Positions 6,720 to 13,898 of a stretch of DNA of 19,006 bases are shown one piece after another. How positions within the stretch are numbered: position 1 is the stretch's first letter; each line of letters starts with the position of its first letter. The translations under genes were made by a program, and so were the position numbers. A model generated the notes under the pieces. That model was not told where the DNA came from, made no database searches, and saw nothing but the letters and a program-made list of their open reading frames with translations. Source of the DNA: Lachnospiraceae bacterium UBA7179 (GTDB taxonomy: Bacteria; Bacillota; Clostridia; Lachnospirales; Lachnospiraceae); NCBI GenBank assembly GCA_002491195.1, contig DKVL01000030.1:1-19006 (forward strand). Reading direction: 5' to 3'.

Positions 6720-8564
6720 TCACAACTTTAGCACTCTGCGGTCATAAGTCATAATGCCGTTGGTCTCTTCCTCGATATCTGTAAGCTGCGTGTAGACAGA
6801 AGCACACAAGCCCTCCCTTTTCAGCTCCTCAATCCTTTTTTCAAAAACATTGTACGCACCGCGCAGCGTCTCCATATCGCTGTGATTTCCATAGCCAAAG
6901 TATCTTTCGGAATAAATATGATCTTTCACCGCCAGAGAGATCCCCCCGAACTCCGATATGACATATGGCTTTTTGCCTTTCTTCGCGATCAGCTCAAAGA
7001 AATAAATGTGTTCGCTCTTCACATCGCCCGCGTCCTGGTCAAACCATCCGCTGTGGGCATCAATCATGCGCGTGCTGTCAATCGCCCGCACCATGTCCGT
7101 GTTCTCCTTCGCGTCAAACTGCCCCCAGCCCTCATTAAAGAGCACCCACATGCAGATCGAAGTACAGTTATAAAGCTGGTTGATCGTCTCAACACACTCT
7201 TTTTTCCATTCCTCCCTTCCATTTTTGTCCGCCCTCGAAGTATAGCCATAGTCATTGTCGCGCTTATGGCGGAGCGGGAACAGGACCGTCGGGATATAGC
7301 AGGTTTTTACCAGGTTATAAGTCGTTCCGCCGTTGATCATATCCTGCCACACAAGCATTCCGAGCCTGTCGCAGTGGTAGTACCAGCGCATCGGCTCGAT
7401 CTTGCAGTGCTTGCGTATCATGTTATAGCCTTTGGACTTGGCAGTCTTAATGTCGAAGATCATCGCCTCGTCGCTCACCGGCGTCAGCAGGCTCTCGGGA
7501 TAATAGCCCTGGTCAAGGATTCCTTTCTGAAAATAGGGCTTATGGTTCAGGCAAAGCCTTGGAATGCCATCCCTGTCCGGCTCTGCGGTAAAGCAGCGCA
7601 TGCCAAAATAACTCTCCACCATATCCTCTCCATATACGATTCTGATATCATACAAAAATGGATTTTCCGGCGTCCAGCTTTTTTTATCTGCAATCTTAAT
7701 CTTTATGATCGTCTTTTCCTTTGGTAAAACCATGATCTTTCTCTCATCTGCCAGACGGTTCTTATCAAACAGCAGAATTTTGCATGGAATCTCTGCGCTG
7801 CCCTGACTTTTCGCTCTGATTCCCTGTTCCGACAATTCCTCCTTGCCGTTTAATACCACCTGGTTTGATGTGACTTCGATCATTACATTATCATTGTCGT
7901 AATCTGGCGTGATGCGCAGCTCCTGAATATAGATCTCCGGCACCCACTCGCACCATACAGTCTGCCACAAGCCGCTCTGCGCAGTGTAGAACATACCGCC
8001 GTTTTTGAGCATCTGCTTACCTCTCCCATGGTAAGAAGTATCACTCTTATCCTGCACGCAGAGACGCAGCGTGTTCTTCCCGGCTTGTATGTATGGCGTG
8101 ATATCGATCGTAAACGCCTGATAACCACCTGCGTGTGTCCCCGCCAGCGCATCGTTTACATAGACACGGCACCGCTCGTCACAGGCGCCAAAGTTTAAGA
8201 GCAGCCTCTTTTCCTTCGGAATCCTGTCAATCTCGAGCCTGCGCTCATACCACAGATACTCGTCCGGTTTGAGCTGGCGCTGTACACCAGAAAGATATGT
8301 CTCCGGTGAGAACGGCACACGGATCTCTCCGTCCCACAACACTGGTCTCACATCGTCTCCTGTAATCGCATATTTCCAGATACCATTTAAGATGGTATAA
8401 TTTTTCCTCGCCATCTGCGGTCTTGGATACTCTGTCAGAACAATCTCCGTCTGCTCCTGCACAATATGTTCTCCCCACTCTGTCAACAACTGGTGGCGCT
8501 TCCCATCACTCTTGTCTAATTTCTTATTGAATTGAAGCGTCTCCAGTATTTCCCTGATTTTCAT
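6720..8564 (-). CDS. Glycoside hydrolase family 2 (beta-glycosidase)
   Basis: This 614-residue enzyme of the GH2 family hydrolyses beta-galactosides, beta-glucuronides or related sugars by a retaining mechanism; the substrate is not evident. The N-terminal sugar-binding (jelly-roll) domain covers about residues 50-215, a central immunoglobulin-like domain about 216-325, and the catalytic barrel 326-614. The acid/base is Glu478 in MWVLFNEGWG, and the nucleophile is Glu538 in YVISEFGG. There is no signal peptide, so it should act in the cytoplasm on imported oligosaccharides or glycosides. It is shorter than LacZ-type enzymes, as in the compact GH2 group common in gut Clostridia. GGGAG lies 10 bases before the ATG. 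It appears monocistronic, with its own strong promoter and no transporter beside it. Confidence 0.9.
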   Translation of the reverse strand: MKIREILETLQFNKKLDKSDGKRHQLLTEWGEHIVQEQTEIVLTEYPRPQMARKNYTILNGIWKYAITGDDVRPVLWDGEIRVPFSPETYLSGVQRQLKPDEYLWYERRLEIDRIPKEKRLLLNFGACDERCRVYVNDALAGTHAGGYQAFTIDITPYIQAGKNTLRLCVQDKSDTSYHGRGKQMLKNGGMFYTAQSGLWQTVWCEWVPEIYIQELRITPDYDNDNVMIEVTSNQVVLNGKEELSEQGIRAKSQGSAEIPCKILLFDKNRLADERKIMVLPKEKTIIKIKIADKKSWTPENPFLYDIRIVYGEDMVESYFGMRCFTAEPDRDGIPRLCLNHKPYFQKGILDQGYYPESLLTPVSDEAMIFDIKTAKSKGYNMIRKHCKIEPMRWYYHCDRLGMLVWQDMINGGTTYNLVKTCYIPTVLFPLRHKRDNDYGYTSRADKNGREEWKKECVETINQLYNCTSICMWVLFNEGWGQFDAKENTDMVRAIDSTRMIDAHSGWFDQDAGDVKSEHIYFFELIAKKGKKPYVISEFGGISLAVKDHIYSERYFGYGNHSDMETLRGAYNVFEKRIEELKREGLCASVYTQLTDIEEETNGIMTYDRRVLKL

Positions 8565-8626
8565 ATGTAATCATCTCCCAACAATGTAAATCTATCATAA
8601 TTTTGTCAGATGCGGTAGCTGCATTT

Positions 8627-8655
8627 AGTATACTCTGTTTTTATTCCCCTGACAA
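8627..8655 (-). promoter_or_regulatory. Promoter of the GH2 gene
   Basis: On the minus strand TTGTCA (8650-8655) and TATACT (8627-8632) are 17 bp apart, 62 bp before the start codon. About 25 bp upstream lies GAAATCGTTTC (8678-8688), an odd-length palindrome embedded in AAACG...CGTTT symmetry. This is similar in style to LacI-type sugar-regulator sites. The regulator itself is not in the window. Confidence 0.65.
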
Positions 8656-8687
8656 GATTAGAAGCCAAACGTTAGTCGAAATCGTTT

Positions 8688-8852
8688 CAGTTAATGTTAT
8701 TGTTCACACAGGACTTAGCATTTCCTTAGTCCGTACGAGAACATAGTGGTTGCAGGCAAAAATCCATTTGCGCGACGAACGAAGTTCGTTTTGCAATTTT
8801 TTATGGATTTTTACCTGTTACTGGAACGGAGCAAACAGTCACCAGTTAATGT
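8688..8852. repeat. Intergenic repeat element with nested palindromes
   Basis: The 10-bp sequence CAGTTAATGT occurs at 8688-8697 and again at 8843-8852. Between them are the ACAGGACTTAGC motif (8708-8719), a large nested palindrome (arms 8753-8767 and 8803-8817, 14 of 15 matched; inner ACGAAC 8775-8780 with GTTCGT 8784-8789), and a GTTACTG...CAGTCAC hairpin (8817-8842). The 10-bp flank could be a target-site duplication around a small non-autonomous element, or chance. The motifs recur near 1, 9829 and 9999. This accounts for most of the 327-bp gap before the radical SAM gene. Confidence 0.55.
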
Positions 8853-8891
8853 CGATAACGTTTACTATGACCTTAGGAAAAATACAAGTTT

Positions 8892-9755
8892 TCAAAACAG
8901 TCTCAGCTGCTCATACTTCTGGGGAAACTCCTGCAGATAGGAAAAGCAGGCACCCACATCATGCACAATGCCGTTCTTCTCACACTTTTCATGAAATCGT
9001 GCCATCAGCTCCTGATTCCGGTCGCTTGGCACTTCATACGAATGTCCATATTTTTGGCGATACCGCTCCTTCATTCCTGGAAAATGCCTGTCCAGCGCAG
9101 CATAGAAATACTCCCGGTCTCCATCCCGCAACGTCACACCCATACCAAAGCAGATGATACCGTACACCTTTGCCTCAATGCAATAGTCCAGGATTCCCTC
9201 AATATTTTCTCTTGTATCGTTGATCATCGGAAGAATCGGAGACAGCCAGACCACTGTTGATATCTGATGGTCGCGAAAAATCTGCAGCGCTTTTACCCGC
9301 TCCTTTGTCGTGCACACATTCGGTTCCAACAATCTACATAGATCTTCGTCATAAGTTGTCAACGTCATCTCAACGACACATTTTGCCTTTCTGTTGATGC
9401 TTTCCAACAGATCCAGATCCCGCAGGATCCGGTCCGACTTTGTCTGAATCGCCACGCCATACCCATAGCGGTCGATCATTTCCAGACATCTTCTTGTCAG
9501 CTTCAACGACTCCTCACAGTGCATATACGGATCACACATCGCCCCCGTTCCGATCATGCATTTGTTCCGTTTGGAACGAAGCGCCTTCTCCAGCAGTTCC
9601 GGCGCATTTTGTTTGACCTCGATATCCTCAAAATCATGTGTAAAACCATAGCATGTACTCCTGCTGTCACAGTAAATGCAGCCATGCGTGCACCCTCTGT
9701 ACAGATTCATACCGTTTTTTGCAGATAAAATCCCTTTCGCATTCACAAAGTGCAT
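8892..9755 (-). CDS. SPL-family radical SAM protein
   Basis: This protein of 287 residues belongs to the spore photoproduct lyase-like radical SAM proteins. The cluster motif CTHGCIYC (CxxxCxxC, Cys22, Cys26 and Cys29 from the chosen start) binds the 4Fe-4S cluster that cleaves S-adenosylmethionine. The N-terminus MHFVNAKGILSAKNGMNLYR is the usual family opening, and a second family block CMIGTGAMCDPYMHCE follows. I start it at 9755, with GGGAG 9-10 bases upstream; an ATG at 9776 adds seven residues and places the RBS inside the gene. The substrate of this branch is unknown; it is smaller than, and distinct from, true SplB. It stands alone. Confidence 0.85.
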   Translation of the reverse strand: MHFVNAKGILSAKNGMNLYRGCTHGCIYCDSRSTCYGFTHDFEDIEVKQNAPELLEKALRSKRNKCMIGTGAMCDPYMHCEESLKLTRRCLEMIDRYGYGVAIQTKSDRILRDLDLLESINRKAKCVVEMTLTTYDEDLCRLLEPNVCTTKERVKALQIFRDHQISTVVWLSPILPMINDTRENIEGILDYCIEAKVYGIICFGMGVTLRDGDREYFYAALDRHFPGMKERYRQKYGHSYEVPSDRNQELMARFHEKCEKNGIVHDVGACFSYLQEFPQKYEQLRLF

Positions 9756-9828
9756 AGTATCCATCTCCCTTTTCATTCTTTTCCACGCTCTATTCGTCAG
9801 GCACTAAAACCACCTAAATAAAAGCAAA

Positions 9829-9860
9829 GTTACTGCTCACGGCAAGCCGCTCATAGTAAC
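9829..9860. repeat. GTTACT/AGTAAC hairpin repeat
   Basis: GTTACT (9829-9834) pairs with AGTAAC (9855-9860), and a nested GGC-AA-GCC stem sits inside (9841-9848). The GTTACTGNTCAC start matches the minus-strand reading of 6-22 and resembles the hairpin at 8817-8842. The copies appear to belong to one REP-like intergenic family. No T-run follows, so it is not an obvious terminator. Confidence 0.5.
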
Positions 9861-9934
9861 CAAAACGTTACAATCCACACCTATAACAGTTACACCAAAA
9901 CAAACCTCCAAACATAATTTTCTATATTTTGCAA

Positions 9935-9963
9935 TTGACAGAACAATATATTTATTGTATCAT
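9935..9963 (+). promoter_or_regulatory. Promoter of azlCD
   Basis: A consensus TTGACA (9935-9940) is followed after 17 bp by TATCAT (9958-9963), with an overlapping TATAAT at 9963-9968. This leaves a leader of nearly 100 bases before azlC. The leader includes the repeated ACAGGACTTAGC motif at 9999-10010. I see no riboswitch or T-box fold by eye. Confidence 0.65.
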
Positions 9964-10065
9964 ATAATGATTTCGCGATGCAATGTGAAATGAATAGTAC
10001 AGGACTTAGCGGTAATTTAGCGTGAAAAATCTTGCAGCAGATATCAAAGAAACGAGGAAATACAC

Positions 10066-10770
10066 TTGAAAAATAGAAATGACTACAGAAACGGTGTGCG
10101 CGATGGGATCGCCGTAGCATTAGGCTACTTTGCCGTATCATTTACATTTGGAATGGCATCAGCCACCAGCGGACTAAGCATTCTGCAGGCAGTGCTGGTC
10201 TCTCTCACAAACGTAACCTCCGCCGGGCAGTTCTCGGGGCTTGCGATTATTGCCGCAGGCGGAACCTATATCGAAATCGCATTGACTCAATTCGTTATTA
10301 ATCTGCGCTATAGCCTAATGTCCTTTTCCCTGGCGCAGAAACTGGACCGCGCTGTGCCGCACTGGCACAGATATCTCATGGCTTACAGCGTGACGGATGA
10401 AATCTTTGCGCTGGACGCAAGCCTTGACAGCGCCCTGTCCCCTGCATATCACTATGGTATCACAAGTGTTGCCGTCCCCGGCTGGGTGCTGGGGACACTT
10501 GCAGGTGCAGTGTCTGGAAACATTCTGCCAACATTTGTGATCAGCGCTCTCGGCGTTGCCATCTACGGAATGTTTCTCGCTATCATCATACCGCCCGCGC
10601 GGAAAAACCGCACTGTTTTACTTGTTGTCTTATCCGCAATGGGACTTAGCTTTTTATTCTCAGTCATACCAATACTCAAAAAAGTCACATCAGGCTTTGT
10701 TATCATTATCACGACAGTAGTCATAGCGGGCATCGCCGCATGGCTAAGACCAATCAAAGGAGAAACTTAA
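10066..10770 (+). CDS. azlC: AzlC family branched-chain amino acid exporter, large subunit
   Basis: This 234-residue membrane protein matches the AzlC family, which with AzlD exports branched-chain amino acids and some analogues. The DGIAVALGYFAVSFTFGMAS segment near residues 13-32, the NVTSAGQFSGL motif (45-55) and the NLRYSLMSFSLAQ stretch (near 79-91) are family hallmarks. Several hydrophobic helices follow. The start is a TTG at 10066, with GAGGAAA about 9 bases upstream, and no ATG offers a full N-terminus. azlD follows after one base, so the two are a coupled operon. Confidence 0.9.
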   Translation: MKNRNDYRNGVRDGIAVALGYFAVSFTFGMASATSGLSILQAVLVSLTNVTSAGQFSGLAIIAAGGTYIEIALTQFVINLRYSLMSFSLAQKLDRAVPHWHRYLMAYSVTDEIFALDASLDSALSPAYHYGITSVAVPGWVLGTLAGAVSGNILPTFVISALGVAIYGMFLAIIIPPARKNRTVLLVVLSAMGLSFLFSVIPILKKVTSGFVIIITTVVIAGIAAWLRPIKGET

Positions 10771-10771
10771 A

Positions 10772-11083
10772 ATGACACACAATATCTATCTCTATATCCT
10801 TGTCATGGCAGGAGTGACATACCTGATCCGCATGCTGCCTCTCGCACTGTCCAAAAAGGAAATCACCAATATTTACATCAAGTCCTTCCTATACTATGTA
10901 CCATATGCATGCCTTGCTGCCATGACATTTCCGGCAATCCTGTACTCCTCTGCAAGCATATACTCTGCGCTTGCAGGACTCCTTGTCGCCGTCCTTGCAG
11001 CTTACAGGGGAAAAAGTCTGCTCACAGTCGCCCTGCTTGCATGTACCGCTGTATTTATCGTCGAGAGGCTTTTACTGCTTTGA
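10772..11083 (+). CDS. azlD: AzlD family branched-chain amino acid exporter, small subunit
   Basis: This 103-residue protein has four hydrophobic helices (about residues 5-23, 38-58, 62-80 and 84-102) and the family motif TYLIRMLPLAL near residues 16-26. It is the small partner of AzlC in branched-chain amino acid export at the cytoplasmic membrane. AAAGGAGA lies at the end of azlC, 6-7 bases before this ATG, and only one base separates the genes. It converges with the glycosyltransferase gene; the 59-bp gap contains at most a weak hairpin. Confidence 0.9.
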   Translation: MTHNIYLYILVMAGVTYLIRMLPLALSKKEITNIYIKSFLYYVPYACLAAMTFPAILYSSASIYSALAGLLVAVLAAYRGKSLLTVALLACTAVFIVERLLLL

Positions 11084-11142
11084 CGCCAAAATCACCTGCC
11101 GGGCGAGGTTGTTTCTAACTGTTCGCAGGCGCGTGATATGGA

Positions 11143-12375
11143 CTACTCGCCAAATAAAGCTTTCCACTCACCACGACCTGTTATCTCTTTATCTGTTACG
11201 TTAATCCTTGCCATTTTATCTTTTTCAATTCCCTTTGCTGTTAACTCTTCCTGAATCTGATCCGCCACTGTCTTTACAAGAACCGCAATAACAATTTTGT
11301 CATATGATTCCTTTGCCATATCATTAAGTTTTATAGAACTCTCTACACCTTTTGAAATGTTTTCTGCCCTGTCTATCCATGACACGATTTCACATAGTTT
11401 TTCTTCTTCTATAAATCTGTGTAATGTACTTCCAAATTTTCCACCGCCATATAAGACTAGTCTTTCCCCTGCCTTTACATTGTTATATGGCATTAAAGTC
11501 CCCTCAGTATTTATGCCAATGATCATCTGGGGTTCCTTCAATAACAGCATATATATCATGAGATAATTTAACTGTCTCATTAAATTCATTTTTTGGTCTT
11601 TATATTCTTCAATCTGTTTCCTGATAATTTTATATATACATCTATATCCTGCAAGCTCGCTGCGATATCCGCCAGCCATAATTGAATTATTACGTATACA
11701 ATAATGGTAAAAACTTTTATTCAGAATAACCACTTTATTTGCGCTTAAAATGCATGGATATACTACTGCTGCATCTTCACCTACGTTAATCGCATCATCA
11801 ACTTCTAACTGGTGTTTTAACAATAATTCACATTTAAATAATTTATTATATATATGTATATTAATTCCCGCTTCATAAAAATTGCCTGTATACATAAATG
11901 CCGGCAATATCTCGGCTTTTATTTTTTCCAGATCATACACACCCTCCTGAAAATGATCAAATTCACATACTGTATTGCCCGGATAATCACGATATACCCC
12001 ACTTGTAACAATATCTGCATCATTCTGCAGCATATGCGTAATTAAATAATCATACATATCACGTTCAATCCAGTCATCACTATCCACATAGGCCGCGTAT
12101 TTCCCTTTAGCCCTAGCAATTCCTGCTTTCCTTGCCGAAACCAGACCGCCATTTTCTTTATGAATAACACATATACGGCTATCATTTCTTTCAAACATAT
12201 CGCATATTTCTGATGAACCATCTGACGAACCATCGTCTACCAGTATGATTTCCAGATTTCTATATGTTTGATTGATGATGCTGTTAATGCACCGCTCCAG
12301 ATATGGCGCAACATTAAAGACTGGCACAACCACTGAAATCATTGGATTTGAACTTGATTTTTGCTCTTTATTCAT
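11143..12375 (-). CDS. Family 2 glycosyltransferase with C-terminal Rossmann-like domain
   Basis: This 410-residue GT-A fold glycosyltransferase starts with the classic ISVVVPVFNVAPYLERC block. The nucleotide-binding VDDGSSDGS (46-54) and the metal-binding DSDDW (98-102) are intact. Family 2 enzymes of this kind add sugars during capsule, exopolysaccharide or teichoic-type polymer synthesis; donor and acceptor are unknown. Beyond about residue 290 a second domain begins with ERLVLYGGGKFGSTLHRF, a glycine-rich nucleotide-binding-like turn also seen in other polysaccharide-cluster transferases. I start at 12375, with AAGGAG 7 bases upstream, not at an upstream in-frame codon. It stands alone with no polymerase or flippase nearby and is lower in GC than its left neighbours, so it may be a transferred single gene. 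Confidence 0.85.
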   Translation of the reverse strand: MNKEQKSSSNPMISVVVPVFNVAPYLERCINSIINQTYRNLEIILVDDGSSDGSSEICDMFERNDSRICVIHKENGGLVSARKAGIARAKGKYAAYVDSDDWIERDMYDYLITHMLQNDADIVTSGVYRDYPGNTVCEFDHFQEGVYDLEKIKAEILPAFMYTGNFYEAGINIHIYNKLFKCELLLKHQLEVDDAINVGEDAAVVYPCILSANKVVILNKSFYHYCIRNNSIMAGGYRSELAGYRCIYKIIRKQIEEYKDQKMNLMRQLNYLMIYMLLLKEPQMIIGINTEGTLMPYNNVKAGERLVLYGGGKFGSTLHRFIEEEKLCEIVSWIDRAENISKGVESSIKLNDMAKESYDKIVIAVLVKTVADQIQEELTAKGIEKDKMARINVTDKEITGRGEWKALFGE

Positions 12376-12432
12376 TTTAATTCTCCTTATCACATTTCGA
12401 ATATACGACCGGCCGCTTTCTTTTCTCTAAAA

Positions 12433-12808
12433 TTTTTCGCAGATGTGCATAATCTGCGAAACAAGTTCAACCCCATGCAAATCAAGCGTTAAAATATGTG
12501 CTGACCATAAATTTGACCATATAAATTATAAAAACAACGTACTTTCGCATATGTTACCTGCATTTTTAATGGAATTTTTGACCACAAATTCTACCATAAA
12601 AAATTAGGAGTTTCTTTTTATGTCCTAATTTCCAGTAAAATCAGTGTTTCAGAGCATTTTTCTACAGTTCCTTACCTATTCAATTTCCTATCTGATCTAA
12701 AAAAGGAATTGTAAATTGGGAAAATTCATGATAGACTGAGACCGATATAGATACTGTAAATACGATATAAATTAAAATTGTTTCGCAGATTATGCACATC
12801 CACGAAAC
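12433..12808. mobile_element. MITE-like element with ~35-bp terminal inverted repeats
   Basis: The left end reads TTTCGCAGATGTGCATAATC followed by TGCGAAACAA. The right end (about 12773-12808) is its inverted copy, with a 23-bp perfect core and about 30 of 35 positions matching. Each end is also a hairpin by itself (12435-12444 with 12452-12461, perfect 10-bp arms; 12781-12790 with 12798-12807, two mismatches). The 310-bp interior is AT-rich and non-coding. No clear target duplication is visible, so a paired regulatory or REP-type element is the alternative. Confidence 0.5.
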
Positions 12809-12842
12809 AAGTCTATAGTATTTATAAAAATTTTAAGGCATC

Positions 12843-12890
12843 AAAATAAGCCCTCTATCAATCATATTTCTATAACTGATAAAGGACTTA
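12843..12890 (-). terminator. Rho-independent terminator after the DHHW remnant
   Basis: On the minus strand a 14-bp stem (12877-12890 with 12847-12860), fully paired if two G-U wobbles are allowed, with a 16-base loop, is followed shortly by TTTT. It lies about 100 bp past the stop of the DHHW remnant and would end transcription before the glycosyltransferase gene. Confidence 0.55.
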
Positions 12891-12991
12891 TGCCGACGTC
12901 CCAAATTTTTAATCCATGTCATATGAAGGAACTGCTGGAACATAAATGATGCAGCTTGCGCAGGTTGTACATGTTATTTCTGAACAGTTCC

Positions 12992-13190
12992 TTACTTCAA
13001 CATCTCCGCATGATTGACGATCAATGTATTGTATACAAATAATACATCCACGCCTGCAAAATCCACATACTCCCCAATCCGCGCAGAATCAATATACCGC
13101 AGGTCGATCAACACAATCTCCCCGTAAGCCCCCAACAATAGCGGCGCTAGACTGCTTGCGTAGGAATCCCTGAACATAAACTTTTCCGCA
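12992..13190 (-). pseudogene. C-terminal remnant of a DHHW/AlgX-like family gene
   Basis: The frame ending at 12992 reads FMFRDSYASSLAPLLLGAYG then EIVLIDLRYID and DVLFVYNTLIVNHAEMLK. This matches my recollection of the end of DHHW-type proteins, SGNH-hydrolase-like proteins associated with surface-polymer acetylation in Clostridia. Only about the last 65 codons are present. Upstream of about 13180-13190 the family sequence stops, and another frame carries a transposase remnant. The gene has lost its 5' part by deletion after an IS insertion, or by recombination with an IS copy. Confidence 0.65.
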
Positions 13191-13688
13191 CAGGTCTGTG
13201 CCCTTTCCCCCAGTACAGGCGTACAGGGAATCATCAAATATGAGGGCGCATTTATGTTCTTTATCCGTCTGCGATTCCAGATCCCGGATCACACCAGCTG
13301 CCGTCTCCTGCTGAAGGCGTTCCTAGTTGGCTTTTGGCATCAGGTCAAAGCGATAGAAAGTGTCCTTTTTATAGTCACGGAAAAAGTTCCCCGTCTCAAA
13401 CATACGGTACGGGCTTGCCGCAGTGAAACCAGCCAGGATCTTATCTGTCAGCAGTTGACTGGCGCTTACACATTTTTCAAGGAATTTAGACTCCTTAACG
13501 GATGTTCCTATGAGACGTGAAATCGGATTATCTGCATATTCATAAACGGACTTTTCCGTAACGCTGTCAACGATTTTGGTAATTCCGCATTTTCTTAGTA
13601 ACGAAGATCCAATATATTTGTCCATAAAATTTGAAATACTGTCAAGTAATTCCTTGCTATGATCAAAAATTTCTGCTATGCTTTTCAT
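13180..13688 (-). pseudogene. Truncated IS4-type transposase, with nonsense mutation
   Basis: From ATG at 13688 (AAGGAG 11 bases upstream) a frame of 121 codons runs to a TAG at 13323-13325. The same frame then continues without a gap: ...TFYRFDLMPKAN, stop, ERLQQETAAGVIRDLESQ and KCALIFDDSLYACTGGKGTD. In IS4-like transposases this region reads NWERL..., so the TAG sits where a Trp codon is expected. FDDSLY carries the first catalytic Asp of the DDE triad. Similarity ends near LCGKVY (about 13180), where the DHHW remnant begins in another frame. The remaining transposase and the right IS end are missing, so the element is dead. Confidence 0.7.
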
Positions 13689-13759
13689 TGGTATAGGTCT
13701 CCTTTTGCTGATGATTTTTGTTTCGATTTCATTATAGCAAAGATGAAGTACCTATACCA
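13689..13759 (-). promoter_or_regulatory. IS promoter and read-through-blocking inverted repeat
   Basis: ACCTATACCA directly precedes the transposase ATG (13698-13689 on the minus strand), and its exact complement TGGTATAGGT lies upstream at 13759-13750. Between them is an extended -10 TGCTATAAT (TATAAT at 13731-13736). A transcript from this promoter would begin after the outer arm and leave the start codon free. A transcript entering from outside would contain both arms and fold the region next to the AAGGAG site and ATG. IS elements such as IS10 use this logic against impinging transcription. Confidence 0.55.
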
Positions 13760-13898
13760 TTTTTATTGCGGTTTTGCCAGATTCATTTTTCCCGACGATT
13801 CGAGTAATTTGATTTTCAACTGTATAGGACTGCTCTGTCATGAACCCTTTGTATTTGCGTATTGTAACTTTTTTAAGCAGCAGATCTGTCCCCCTCTT

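Larger units (their letters stand above)
12394..12991. other. 600-bp non-coding, AT-rich gap with several hairpins
   Basis: I see no believable gene here. The stretch holds a MITE-like inverted-repeat element (12433-12808), a hairpin AAATTAGGA (12601-12609) with TCCTAATTT (12623-12631) followed on the minus strand by a T-run, and a stronger minus-strand terminator (12843-12890). CAGTTCCTTAC occurs at both 12665 and 12984. Confidence 0.6.

Noticed and set aside
6882..7727. Long plus-strand open frame (281 codons) opposite the GH2 gene
   Set aside because: The minus strand encodes clear GH2 catalytic motifs over the same bases. The plus-strand frame has no ribosome binding site and no family resemblance; it is a codon-bias shadow.
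12409..12417. CCGGCCGC as a possible NotI site near the R-M genes
   Set aside because: It is one base short of GCGGCCGC, and no exact site was found by eye.
12909..13035. Cysteine-rich minus-strand tail (CSEITCTTCASC) after the DHHW stop, as a possible small peptide
   Set aside because: It has no start codon or ribosome binding site in its frame, and another frame of the same DNA (KELFRNNMYNLRKLHHLC) looks equally coherent; neither can be supported.
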